A stretch of 64,000 nucleotides of DNA from an uncultured Ruminococcus sp. (GTDB taxonomy: Bacteria > Bacillota > Clostridia > Oscillospirales > Ruminococcaceae). A program made the translations under genes and the position numbers. The notes under the pieces were generated by a model that worked only from the letters and a program-made list of their open reading frames with translations, had not been told where the DNA came from and ran no database searches. The stretch's first letter is position 1. Each line of letters opens with the position of its first letter. Location: contig UPZA01000012.1 of the NCBI GenBank assembly GCA_900538575.1, positions 1-64,000 on the forward strand. The letters are read 5' to 3'. Shown piece after piece: positions 6,593 to 14,998 of this stretch.

Positions 6593-7927
6593 CTCCTTTT
6601 CGATTATATCAAGATTTGCCTCGACATCAATTTCGAGTACAGATTGATCGTCTATTGTAGATCCCCAGTAGGTGTCCTCGGCCGGTATTCTAAGGGTTTC
6701 AATATCGTAACCCATGATAAGAGCAGGGGCGCGAAGGGACAGCAGATACATGCTTAATTTGCTCATATTAGTGTTCATTGACGGAAGAACGTCCTTAGCC
6801 GCGCTTCCAAGCTTGAACGGATTCATGACCGCTGCGCTTTTAATTATTTCAGTCAAGACGGTTCGCTGTCTTTCAGTTCTTTCAAAATCAGCATTTCCCA
6901 CATATCTTAAACGTGAATAGCAGAGCGCTTGTTTTCCATTGAGCTTATAGGTTCCGGCTCCGTTTAAGTAGTCGCTTTCATCCGGCGTCCCGAAAAGAGT
7001 TTTTCCTTCCGGACTGTCAAGGAGAACGTTTATGGCGTCCGCCTCGTCCTCGTTTACTTTAATCTCTACCCCTCCGACAGCGTCTACAATATTGGCGAAG
7101 GAGATAAAATTCACTGTGAAATAATCGTCTATTTTAATATACAGATTTTCTTCTATAGTGTCCATAAGAAGCTCCGGACCTCCGTATGAATATGCAGCGT
7201 TTAGCTTGTCTCCGCCATAACCGGGGATCTGGACATATGTGTCTCGCATTAATGATACCAATGAAATTTTATTTGATTTGCTGTTTATTGACATAAGTAT
7301 CATTGAATCGGATCTTCCTCTGTCTTCTCCTCTTGAATCCGTGCCTATAAGAAGAATATTTCTTACGGACGGCGAAGTGTAAAGAGAGTGGCTGGGTTCG
7401 TTTCTTTCTCCGTTTTCAACAACGTTTACCTTGCTTATCAGTGATAAAGAAATTACTGAATATATAATGAATATGACGACCACAATGCCGAGCAGTGAGA
7501 ATAAGATTTTACTAAGGCATCCGCCCTTTTTACGCCTTTTATTAGCCTTTTGCTTTGAAGAGGCCGAATATTGCTGAGAATTTTTTTTAGGCGTTTGTCG
7601 TTGCCTTTGAGGTCGTTGTCCATGAGGTCGTTGTCCCTGAGGTCGTTGTCCCTGAGGTCGTTGTCCCTGAGGCCGTTGCCCTTGAGGCCGCTGTCCTTGA
7701 GGTCGCTGTCCCTGAGGCCGCTGTCCCTGTGTTTGTTGTCCCTGAGGTCGTTGTCCTTGAGGCCGCTGCCCCTGAGATTGCTGCCCCTGAGGATATTGCT
7801 GATAATGCATTTGATCCTGCTGTTGTTGAATATTCTCAGATTGTCGCGGACGCTTTTTATGCTCCGGCGGAACAGAGAAGGCAAGAGTATCTCTTGCATA
7901 TGAATCCTTATCTTTTTTTTCTGACAT
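6584..7927 (-). CDS. LytR-CpsA-Psr (LCP) family cell-wall glycopolymer ligase
   Basis: 447 residues. The cytoplasmic N-terminus carries a long run of P-Q-G-Q-R units (about residues 44-112), then a basic stretch, one transmembrane helix (about 138-162) and an extracellular LCP domain (about 187-440). LCP hallmarks are NILLIGTDSR, GRSDSMILMSI, SLMRDTYVQIPGYG, KLNAAYSYGG and the late CYSRLRYVGNADFERTERQR. Family members move polyprenyl-phosphate-linked glycans, such as wall teichoic acid or capsule, onto peptidoglycan. This one sits beside a large glycan gene cluster, which fits. RBS GGAGGAATACAA. It is encoded 14 bases after a 32-residue membrane peptide and shares that gene's promoter. The QGQRP tail is unusual and may be a positively charged, disordered interaction region. 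Confidence 0.92.
   Translation of the reverse strand: MSEKKDKDSYARDTLAFSVPPEHKKRPRQSENIQQQQDQMHYQQYPQGQQSQGQRPQGQRPQGQQTQGQRPQGQRPQGQRPQGQRPQGQRPQGQRPQGQRPHGQRPQRQRQTPKKNSQQYSASSKQKANKRRKKGGCLSKILFSLLGIVVVIFIIYSVISLSLISKVNVVENGERNEPSHSLYTSPSVRNILLIGTDSRGEDRGRSDSMILMSINSKSNKISLVSLMRDTYVQIPGYGGDKLNAAYSYGGPELLMDTIEENLYIKIDDYFTVNFISFANIVDAVGGVEIKVNEDEADAINVLLDSPEGKTLFGTPDESDYLNGAGTYKLNGKQALCYSRLRYVGNADFERTERQRTVLTEIIKSAAVMNPFKLGSAAKDVLPSMNTNMSKLSMYLLSLRAPALIMGYDIETLRIPAEDTYWGSTIDDQSVLEIDVEANLDIIEKELY
7590..7797 (-). repeat. In-frame 15/18-base tandem repeat coding for QGQRP
   Basis: More than a dozen imperfect copies of a 15-base unit (plus-strand look CCTGAGGTCGTTGTC) encode the Q-G-Q-R-P array of the LCP protein. 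Third-position variation (CCT/CCC, GGT/GGC) shows that the protein repeat is kept while the DNA drifts. Copy number is likely to vary between strains. Confidence 0.85.
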
Positions 7928-7941
7928 TTGTATTCCTCCGA

Positions 7942-8040
7942 TCAGCTCAGATTTAGTATCGGCAGAAGCACAAAACCAATAACTATAATCGCCGCTAAAG
8001 CTATTACGGCAATTCTTTTCAATAAACTTTTCTTTTTCAT
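7942..8040 (-). CDS. 32-residue membrane peptide upstream of LCP gene
   Basis: A short frame with RBS CAGGAGGCAGCA encodes MKKKSLLKRIAVIALAA, a single hydrophobic helix, and ends in PILNLS. The basic start and single helix suggest an N-in membrane anchor. It stops 14 bases before the LCP gene and shares its promoter. The function is unknown. Confidence 0.55.
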   Translation of the reverse strand: MKKKSLLKRIAVIALAAIIVIGFVLLPILNLS

Positions 8041-8070
8041 TGCTGCCTCCTGTTTTGCGTTACAGATTAC

Positions 8071-8099
8071 ATTTTAACACATAAAATTAAAAAAGGCAA
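8071..8099 (-). promoter_or_regulatory. Promoter of the LCP operon
   Basis: On the minus strand TTGCCT (8099-8094) and TAAAAT (8076-8071) are 17 bases apart. They lie 31 bases upstream of the 32-residue peptide start at 8040. Confidence 0.6.
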
Positions 8100-8321
8100 T
8101 AATAAGCTAATAATTTATGATATATAAAAATAGTAAATCAGTAAAATACTTCCATTCAGTTTGCTTGATAATTAAATAAAACCGTCTTTAATTTTTTACT
8201 TTTCAGCCGATATATATTTTATATTGTAAATAAAATTTGTTTTTTTGTATGCGATACTGTTATTCTTAATAAAGTATTTATTATTGACGGTCAATGCGCC
8301 TACTAATGAATGGAGAATATT

Positions 8322-9101
8322 ATGAAGGTTGTAATACTTGCAGGCGGATTAGGTACGAGAATCAGTGAAGAAAGCCATCTTAAGCCGAAGCCTATGATTG
8401 AAATAGGTGGTAATCCTATACTCTGGCATATTATGAAATATTATTCATATTACGGATATAATGATTTCATTATTTGCTGCGGATATAAGGGATATGTGAT
8501 AAAGGAATATTTTGCTGATTACTATCTTCATCGTTCTGATGTGACATTTGACTTTTCTAATAAAAATGAAATGATCATACATAATAACGTAGCGGAGCCA
8601 TGGAGAGTTACTGTGGTAGACACTGGGCTTAATACCCAAACAGGCGCCAGAATAAAAAGAGTAAAGGATTATATTCACGGCGAACGATTTATGCTTACAT
8701 ACGGCGACGGAGTTTCAGACGTGGATATTAACAGACTGCTTGACCACCATGAGGCGGGCGGAAGATATGCCACTATGACGGCAATACAGCCCGGCGGAAG
8801 ATTCGGAGTTCTGGATATTGATAACGGAAGCGTAATCCGAAGATTTACAGAAAAAAGTAAGGAGGACGGCGGTTGGATAAACGGCGGTTTTATGGTTTTG
8901 GAGCCGGAAATTTTTAATTATCTAAACGACGATCCTGATCTTGTTTTTGAGAAAAAACCTTTGGAAAGCATGGCGATTGACGGTCAGCTTTCCGCTTATA
9001 AGCATAACGGCTTTTGGCAGTGTATGGATACATTGAGGGATCAGAATATATTGAACAGCCTGATTGATGAAAATAAAGCCCCGTGGATTAAATGGGAGTA
9101 A
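8322..9101 (+). CDS. rfbF: Glucose-1-phosphate cytidylyltransferase
   Basis: 259 residues from the ATG at 8322; GGAG lies six bases before it, so the in-frame ATG at 8310 is part of the RBS region. The enzyme joins CTP and glucose-1-phosphate to give CDP-glucose. The nucleotidyltransferase signature AGGLGTRISEES-x-x-KPKPMIEIGG is at 7-30, with the metal-binding YGDGVSD near 130. The family-typical GVLDID...EK and NGGFMVLEP blocks follow, and the length equals that of RfbF. It is the first gene of a 15-kb operon and supplies the substrate for the RfbG-like enzyme two genes on. Confidence 0.95.
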   Translation: MKVVILAGGLGTRISEESHLKPKPMIEIGGNPILWHIMKYYSYYGYNDFIICCGYKGYVIKEYFADYYLHRSDVTFDFSNKNEMIIHNNVAEPWRVTVVDTGLNTQTGARIKRVKDYIHGERFMLTYGDGVSDVDINRLLDHHEAGGRYATMTAIQPGGRFGVLDIDNGSVIRRFTEKSKEDGGWINGGFMVLEPEIFNYLNDDPDLVFEKKPLESMAIDGQLSAYKHNGFWQCMDTLRDQNILNSLIDENKAPWIKWE

Positions 9102-9126
9102 AAATTTATTGAATGGAGATTGAGGT

Positions 9127-10245
9127 ATGGTAATCAGAGCAAAGACAAAAATGCTTTTTGAGGGAAAGCCTCTTACAGAAAAGCAGAAAAAAAATACAGA
9201 ATTGAATTTAAATGAGATCAGAGAAAATAAAACGATACTTGAATCATATCCGAGAAGACTTGTTTTCGAGCTGACTAACGCCTGTAATCTGAATTGTATT
9301 ATGTGCGGAAGAAACGCCGCCGATTTTAAGCTGACATCATTTGATATGGATATATTCCGTTCCTTTGAACCTATGATGGACACCATAGAAGAGGTTACGC
9401 TGATGGGATGGGGGGAGCCTACCATACATCCTGATTTTAATGAAATGCTTGAGATTATCGACAGGCACAGCGCAAGGAAGTATTTCTGCACTAATGGAAT
9501 GAATCTGAAAAAAATCAAGGAAAGTATATTTAAATATAACGTGGACGTTTTTGCGGTAAGCGTAGACGGAGCTAATTCAGAAACTAATTCAAGAATAAGA
9601 AGAGGTTCTGATCTGGAGATTATTACGTCGGATCTGAAAGATATAGTCGCTGAGAAAAAAGCAAGGGGTTTGAAATATCCTTGGATAAACTTTGTTTTTT
9701 GCGCTATGAAATCAAATATAAGGGAACTGCCGGATCTTGTAAGGCTTGCGGCTGAAATAGGAATAGAGGAGGTAAAGGTAGTTTATCTTACCGTATTCAA
9801 TAACGAGCTTTTGCACGAAACTCTATGGGGAATGGAGAACGAAGTCAGATGTAAATTTGACGAAGCGGTCAGGCTTGGAGACGAGTTGGGAATAGTTTTA
9901 AAGCTTCCGCATATTGCCGGCGAGGATATAGCCGGAGATAATATGCACAAGGACTGCTTTGTAGCTTGGAGAGACTTTTTCCTTGGCTCCGACGGATATG
10001 TAAGACCTTGTATGTCAACTCCGGTTAAATTCTTCAAATATGACGGCGGCATGAGCTTCATGGATGTATGGAACGCTCCGGAATATCAGAAATACCGTGA
10101 AAATGTAAATACGGCAGGTATGGATTCGCCGTGCCGCAGATGTTATCAGTCGTCGCACTGCAATTGGAATAAAAGAACGTCTTTTATTCAGGTTGGGGAG
10201 GAATTTTCACCGAATTGGGAGAAAAAGGCGGCGGATAATGTTTGA
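9127..10245 (+). CDS. Radical SAM/SPASM domain enzyme
   Basis: 372 residues. The NACNLNCIMCGR motif (C-x3-C-x2-C) binds the [4Fe-4S] cluster that cleaves S-adenosylmethionine. GWGEPTIHPDF is the usual GGE-like SAM contact. The C-terminal Cys cluster DCFVAWRDFFLGSDGYVRPC...CRRCYQSSHCNW is a SPASM/twitch region for one or two extra clusters. The substrate cannot be told. Placed between rfbF and rfbG, it may act on the CDP-sugar, for example by deoxygenation, epimerisation or dehydrogenation; this is inference. RBS GGAGATTGAGGT; its last eight bases overlap the next gene. Confidence 0.85.
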   Translation: MVIRAKTKMLFEGKPLTEKQKKNTELNLNEIRENKTILESYPRRLVFELTNACNLNCIMCGRNAADFKLTSFDMDIFRSFEPMMDTIEEVTLMGWGEPTIHPDFNEMLEIIDRHSARKYFCTNGMNLKKIKESIFKYNVDVFAVSVDGANSETNSRIRRGSDLEIITSDLKDIVAEKKARGLKYPWINFVFCAMKSNIRELPDLVRLAAEIGIEEVKVVYLTVFNNELLHETLWGMENEVRCKFDEAVRLGDELGIVLKLPHIAGEDIAGDNMHKDCFVAWRDFFLGSDGYVRPCMSTPVKFFKYDGGMSFMDVWNAPEYQKYRENVNTAGMDSPCRRCYQSSHCNWNKRTSFIQVGEEFSPNWEKKAADNV

Positions 10246-11317
10246 AAGGGAATTTTTTAAAAGTAGGAAAATTCTTCTGACAGGTCATACGGGCTTTAAG
10301 GGAACCTGGATGTCGCTTATGCTTGAAAAGCTCGGCGCAGAGGTATACGGCTATGCGCTTGAAAAAAGCGAGAGCACGCCGTTTTTCTCACAGGCTTCGC
10401 CTCAAATGGCGGGAAGTTTTTTAGGCTTTATACAGGACAGAAAATGTATAAGGAATTATTTATGCGAGGTCCGGCCTGAAATAGTTATTCACTTCGCTTC
10501 TCATTCAACCCTTAATAAAAGCGCTGAAATAACAGATTACATATTTGATACCAATATTATAGGAGCCGTTAATCTGCTTGAAGCGGTAAGGGTAACAAAT
10601 ACGGTAAAAGCGGTTTTGGTTGTAACAAGCGATAAATGCTATAAAAATCTTGAGAGCACGTTAGGCTATAAAGAGGATTCGGTATTGGGCGCTCAGGATC
10701 CTTATTCTACAAGCAAGGCGTGTCAGGAGTTAATAACCGAATGCTACCGCAGGTCGTTTTTTGAGCGGAGTAAGCTTAATATTCCTATTGCTACGGCAAG
10801 AGCCAGCAATGTTATAGGAGGCGGAGATTATAACCTTACCAGACTCTTTCCTTATCTGTTAGATTGTTTTTCGCAGAACGTCGTAGCCGAGATACGTAAT
10901 CCTAAGGCTATAAGACCGTGGCAGAATGTATTGGACGTGCTGGGAGGGTATCTGGCTCTGATTCAGAAATTGTATGAAAGCGGAAACGCCGATTCGGATT
11001 ATTCGTCTGCCTTTAACTTCGGACCGGAACCTGTCGGGTTTGCTACAGTTGAAAGAGCGACGGATTTGCTGTGCGGTCAATTCAGCGGAGCGGAGTATAA
11101 AATAAGCGGATCCCTCGATAATGTTATTGAAACTAATATTTTAAAGCTTGACAGTACAAAGGCTAAAAATATGCTTGATTGGAGACCGATTTACAGCTTT
11201 GAGGATACTGTGAAAATGTCTGCTGAATTTACAATGCGTCAGAAATCCGGTGAAGGCGTGAGAGCTATTGCATTGGATTTTATAAACAGGTATATGAAAG
11301 GAGTAAGTAATGTCTGA
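10238..11317 (+). CDS. rfbG: CDP-glucose 4,6-dehydratase
   Basis: 359 residues from the ATG at 10238 (eight-base overlap with the upstream gene; RBS lies in AAAAGGCGG). It is a short-chain dehydrogenase/reductase: the NAD-binding TGHTGFKGTWMS motif is typical of RfbG, followed by VTSDKCYKN in place of the usual Ser/Thr patch and the catalytic YSTSK (Tyr-x3-Lys). RPWQNVLDVLGGYL is another RfbG-specific block. The enzyme converts CDP-glucose to CDP-4-keto-6-deoxyglucose, the branch point for many deoxy sugars. No RfbH-type 3-dehydratase is present nearby, so the downstream route is not the standard 3,6-dideoxyhexose pathway. Confidence 0.94.
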   Translation: MFEREFFKSRKILLTGHTGFKGTWMSLMLEKLGAEVYGYALEKSESTPFFSQASPQMAGSFLGFIQDRKCIRNYLCEVRPEIVIHFASHSTLNKSAEITDYIFDTNIIGAVNLLEAVRVTNTVKAVLVVTSDKCYKNLESTLGYKEDSVLGAQDPYSTSKACQELITECYRRSFFERSKLNIPIATARASNVIGGGDYNLTRLFPYLLDCFSQNVVAEIRNPKAIRPWQNVLDVLGGYLALIQKLYESGNADSDYSSAFNFGPEPVGFATVERATDLLCGQFSGAEYKISGSLDNVIETNILKLDSTKAKNMLDWRPIYSFEDTVKMSAEFTMRQKSGEGVRAIALDFINRYMKGVSNV

Positions 11318-12134
11318 TAATAATTACAGGGATATTCAGCAGTTTGCTTTGAATGTGAGAAAAGATGTTGCAAAAATCCTGCACAGAACGCGGGATTCAC
11401 ATATCGGAGGAGGATATTCCTCGATAGATATATTATCGGTCTTATATACGAGAGTTCTGGATATAAGCCCGGAAAATCTCGATGATCCTAACAGAAATGT
11501 ATTTATTCTGAGCAAGGGGCATATTGCCGCGTCGCTTTATACGGTTCTTGCACACAAGGGGATTATACCGATGGAGGATCTTGAAAAGCATGTTGTCGAT
11601 GGTGAAAACTATGCGGGGCATTCAAGAAGATATGTTGTTCCGGGAGTTGAAATGTCGGCTGGATCGCTTGGACATGGGGCAAATGTCGGTATAGGCATGG
11701 CTTATGCTAAAAGGTGCATGGGTTATAACGGAAACGTGTATGTTCTTATGGGCGACGGAGAATGCAACGAGGGCTCCGTATGGGAAGCTGCGATGTGCGC
11801 CGCTCGTTTCAGTCTGTCAAATCTGGCGCTTATCATAGACAGAAACAGGCTTCAGTCCTACGGCAGCGATGTTGAAGTCATGAATATGGGAGATATGGCG
11901 CAGAAATTCAGAAGCTTCGGCTGCAATGTTCAGGAAATAAACGGTCACGATTACGGACAGATTCTAAAGGCGCTTATGACCTCCACGGCAAGAATGCCTT
12001 CGGCTCCTACGGTAATAGTCGCCGATACAATCAAAGGCAAGGGCGCGTCGTTTATGGAAAACCGTCTGGAGTGGCATTTCAAATCGCCGAACGATGAACA
12101 GCTTGAAACTATTTTAAAGGAGCTTGAATCATGA
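11310..12134 (+). CDS. Transketolase-like enzyme, N-terminal (TPP-binding) subunit
   Basis: 274 residues. SHIGGGYSSIDIL and LSKGHIAASLYTVLA match the substrate-binding His regions of transketolases. The thiamine diphosphate motif GDGECNEGSVWEA...NLALIIDRNRLQSYG (GDG-x~27-N) is intact. It forms half of a split transketolase with the next gene, which starts in a four-base ATGA overlap. Because it sits inside a CDP-sugar operon and overlaps rfbG by eight bases, it probably does not serve the pentose phosphate pathway. It may instead attach a two-carbon ketol unit to a keto-sugar nucleotide, or make a C2-extended precursor (inference). Confidence 0.88.
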   Translation: MSDNNYRDIQQFALNVRKDVAKILHRTRDSHIGGGYSSIDILSVLYTRVLDISPENLDDPNRNVFILSKGHIAASLYTVLAHKGIIPMEDLEKHVVDGENYAGHSRRYVVPGVEMSAGSLGHGANVGIGMAYAKRCMGYNGNVYVLMGDGECNEGSVWEAAMCAARFSLSNLALIIDRNRLQSYGSDVEVMNMGDMAQKFRSFGCNVQEINGHDYGQILKALMTSTARMPSAPTVIVADTIKGKGASFMENRLEWHFKSPNDEQLETILKELES

Positions 12135-13063
12135 GAAATACGTTTGTTAGGGTTCTCGACAAAATTGCTGAAAAGGACGAAAGGGTTATCTGCGTTATCG
12201 GCGATACCGGATTTTCGGTGTTTGAGGAATTTGAAAAAAAATACAAGGATAGATTCGTTAATATCGGTATTGCGGAGCAGAATTTTGTCAGCTTCGGCGC
12301 CGGTCTTGCCGCTATGGGAATGAAGCCTTTTATCTATAATGTTGTATCATTTATGACATATCGTGCTTTTGAGCAAATAGAGCTTGACGTCAGCTTTCAG
12401 GAAAATCCGGTAGTGCTTGTAGGAGTAGGAGGCGGTCATGCGTACGGTCCTGCCGGACCTACTCATCACGGATATTTCGATTTGTCGCTTATGACGTCTT
12501 TGCCGAATATGACTGTTATATGCCCCGGCGATCCGATTGAAATGGAGGCGGCTATGTATGCCGCATATAAGCTTGATAGTCCCGTTTACTTAAGAATCGG
12601 AAGAAGCGTTGATCCTGCGGTGCATAGCGGACCTGTAGATTTTAAAATCGGTAAGGCAATAGAAATGAATAAAGGAGAAAGGGCGGTTTTGCTTGCTGCT
12701 GGAACTATGCTGAAGGACGGCGTCAGGGCTGCGGAGCTGCTGAGACAATCAGGAATAAATATTTCTCTTTACAGTATGCCTACGATCAAGCCGATTGACA
12801 GGGAGCTTATTGAAGAATGCATGAAAACATATGACTTTATTTTTACACTTGAAGAACACAGTAAAAACGGAGGTCTTGGATCCGCTGTCGGAAATGTAAT
12901 TCTTGAAGGCGGCGCGGGTTCTCATGCAAGACTTGTAAAGCTTGGTTTTCCTGATTCATTCGCTCCTGTTACAGGTTCGAGGGAATATCTTAATAAGCTT
13001 TACGGAATTGACGCTGAAAGCGTTGCGGAAACAATAAAGTTAATTCTTGACGGAGAAGAATAA
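12131..13063 (+). CDS. Transketolase-like enzyme, C-terminal subunit
   Basis: 310 residues. It contains the pyrimidine-binding domain (about 1-165), with the catalytic Glu of NIGIAEQNFVSFGAGLAAMG and the MTYRAFEQI helix. The transketolase C domain (about 180-305) has VLLAAGTMLKDGVRAAELL and FTLEEHSKNGGLGSAVG. GHAYGPAGPTHHGYFDLSLM resembles the loop in DXS/transketolase/PDH-beta proteins that contacts the donor. It pairs with the preceding gene to form a heterotetramer, as split transketolases do. It ends in a one-base overlap with the next start. Confidence 0.88.
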   Translation: MRNTFVRVLDKIAEKDERVICVIGDTGFSVFEEFEKKYKDRFVNIGIAEQNFVSFGAGLAAMGMKPFIYNVVSFMTYRAFEQIELDVSFQENPVVLVGVGGGHAYGPAGPTHHGYFDLSLMTSLPNMTVICPGDPIEMEAAMYAAYKLDSPVYLRIGRSVDPAVHSGPVDFKIGKAIEMNKGERAVLLAAGTMLKDGVRAAELLRQSGINISLYSMPTIKPIDRELIEECMKTYDFIFTLEEHSKNGGLGSAVGNVILEGGAGSHARLVKLGFPDSFAPVTGSREYLNKLYGIDAESVAETIKLILDGEE

Positions 13064-14256
13064 TGAACCGTATTGATAGTATTTACGAGGAATTTGACAA
13101 AATAAGATCTGAAATTGAAATAAGCATAGAAAAAATGAAATCTGATCTTGGGAATATGATAAATAAGATTGTTCTTTACGGCGCAGGCAGCGCAGGTATA
13201 GCGTTTTTGAAGTATCTGAATGACGCAGGTATTTATCCTGTCTGCTTTGCCGACGGCAAGCCGGAAAAGCAGGGTCAATTCTGCGAAGGGCTTGAAATTA
13301 TTTCTCCGGAGAATATCGCCGCACGGTTTGGAGCGGACGCGCTTGTTATAGTTACCATTAATACCGACGGCAAAAGATACTGCAAAAGCTTTGAAGAGGC
13401 TTTGAGAATCGGCGGGCACAGCGGTGTTCACAGGCGGCTAAGCGAGGCGGGCTGCAGAAACGTAATCGACTATACATATTTCAGAAGATGTCACAGCCTT
13501 TTTCATGGAGATCCGTATAACCTACCGTCCTGTTCTGATATAGGTGAAATGCTTAAAAACAGGGATAACGTAACTCATGTATATGATTTGCTTGACGATG
13601 ATGTTTCAAAAGAAACCTATGAAAAGATAGTAAGGTTCAGACTTATTGACGATAGTACAGAGGTACCGACGATTACACAGGAAAGCCAGTATTTTGAGAA
13701 GGATTTTTATAGAAATGAAACAGACGCGTGCTTTGTTGACTGCGGAGCCTTTAACGGTATAAGTATGGAAACTTTTTTGAAAATAAACGGCGGCGTTTTT
13801 GAAAGGTATTACGGCTTTGAACCGGACTCGTATAATTTTCAGCTTTTAAATAAGTTTATTGACGGACTGCCGTTAGATATAAGAAAAAGGTCTGAAATTT
13901 TTAACGCTGCCGTTTATGGCGAATGCGGAACAGAAACTTTTTATTCTCTCAAAGGTCCGGGAAGCTTTATGGCGGATATTGGAAACGAAAGTGTCAATAC
14001 AATAACGATAGACAAGGCGTTGGAAGGAAGAAAAGCTACATATATCAAGATGAATATCGAGGGGTCTGAAATTAAAGCGTTAAAGGGAGCTGAAAATACT
14101 ATAAAAAATTTCAGACCGTTGATAGCCGCAGCGGGTTACCATAAAACGCGGGATTTGTGGGAGGTTCCTATGATCATAAAGAGCTTTAATCCGGATTACA
14201 GATTTAATCTTCGTTCGTATATGAATCATTTGTCTTTTATTTATTATTGCTCGTAA
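13063..14256 (+). CDS. Rossmann-domain/FkbM methyltransferase fusion
   Basis: 397 residues. A short helical start precedes a small nucleotide-binding Rossmann domain (about 33-150: NKIVLYGAGSAGIAFLKYL, then VCFADGKPEKQG). A linker leads to an FkbM-type SAM methyltransferase (about 220-390) with VDCGAFNGISMETF as the SAM-binding loop, YYGFEPDSYNF as the acidic ribose contact, then YIKMNIEGSEIKALKGAENTI. FkbM enzymes methylate sugar or polyketide hydroxyls. The ending FNLRSYMNHLSFIYYC is shared with the protein at 14991, so the two are paralogues. The start overlaps the previous stop by one base. Confidence 0.82.
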   Translation: MNRIDSIYEEFDKIRSEIEISIEKMKSDLGNMINKIVLYGAGSAGIAFLKYLNDAGIYPVCFADGKPEKQGQFCEGLEIISPENIAARFGADALVIVTINTDGKRYCKSFEEALRIGGHSGVHRRLSEAGCRNVIDYTYFRRCHSLFHGDPYNLPSCSDIGEMLKNRDNVTHVYDLLDDDVSKETYEKIVRFRLIDDSTEVPTITQESQYFEKDFYRNETDACFVDCGAFNGISMETFLKINGGVFERYYGFEPDSYNFQLLNKFIDGLPLDIRKRSEIFNAAVYGECGTETFYSLKGPGSFMADIGNESVNTITIDKALEGRKATYIKMNIEGSEIKALKGAENTIKNFRPLIAAAGYHKTRDLWEVPMIIKSFNPDYRFNLRSYMNHLSFIYYCS

Positions 14257-14308
14257 ACGATTTTGTAATTGAAGCATCCTTTATTTTTATGAAGAACGGG
14301 AGGCGTTA

Positions 14309-14893
14309 ATGAATACACCTAGACTTGAAACGGATCGTTTGATATTGAGGAAATTTACGGAAAACGATTTGAATGCTTTGTTTAAAATTTTCAGCGATAT
14401 TGAAGTTAATACGTTTTTGCCATGGTTTCCGTTAAAATCAATTGAAGAAACAAAGGATTTTTATGATGAAAGATACGCTAAGGCTTATTTACAGCCTTGC
14501 GGTTACAGATATGCTGTTTGCCTAAAGGAAGATAATATTCCTGTTGGTTATGTTAATATAAGTACAGAAGTCGGCCACGATCTTGGTTATGGATTACTGA
14601 AAAATCTTTGGCATAAAGGCATTGTAAGGGAAGCGTGCAGCGCAGTCGTTGAACAGGTAAAAAAAGACGGTATGTCATATATCACTGCAACGCATGATAT
14701 TGATAATATTCGAAGCGGTAATGTAATGAAGGCGTTGGGAATGAATTATATGTATTCTTATGTAGAATTATGGCAGCCTAAAAATTTTTTGGTTACTTTC
14801 AGAATGTATCAATTAAATTTTGATAATAATTACGAATTTGTGTATAAGGAGTATTGGAATAAATATAAAAATCACTTTATTGAAAATATATGA
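14309..14893 (+). CDS. GNAT acetyltransferase (RimJ/RimL type)
   Basis: 194 residues. It opens with TPRLETDRLILRKFTENDLNALFKIF, the RimJ/RimL family start. The acetyl-CoA site is represented by LGYGLLKNLWHKGIVREAC, a variant of the usual Q/R-x-x-G-x-G/A loop, followed by TATHDIDNIRSGNVMKALGM. It may acetylate an amino sugar or another small molecule; the target is unknown. RBS GGGAGGCGTTA. It lies 52 bases after the upstream gene in the same direction. Confidence 0.8.
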   Translation: MNTPRLETDRLILRKFTENDLNALFKIFSDIEVNTFLPWFPLKSIEETKDFYDERYAKAYLQPCGYRYAVCLKEDNIPVGYVNISTEVGHDLGYGLLKNLWHKGIVREACSAVVEQVKKDGMSYITATHDIDNIRSGNVMKALGMNYMYSYVELWQPKNFLVTFRMYQLNFDNNYEFVYKEYWNKYKNHFIENI

Positions 14894-14971
14894 TTTCTTT
14901 TTATGCGGCAGGTTGTAAGGCTTTGTGGAATCATATATATAGAAAAATTTATTTTAAGCGGTGAATTTATT

Positions 14972-14998
14972 ATGAACGATTGGTTTAATTATGAATAA
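14972..14998 (+). CDS. Possible eight-codon leader overlapping next start
   Basis: ATG with AAGCGGTGA upstream encodes MNDWFNYE. Its stop overlaps the start codon region of the gene at 14991, which has no convincing RBS of its own. This could provide translational coupling. It is short enough to arise by chance. Confidence 0.2.
   Translation: MNDWFNYE

Noticed and set aside
7453..7903. Overlapping open frames across the QGQRP repeat on both strands
   Set aside because: They are shadows caused by the tandem repeat, which keeps several frames open. They give low-complexity Leu/Arg/Ser or Asp/Asn/Arg text without ribosome sites.
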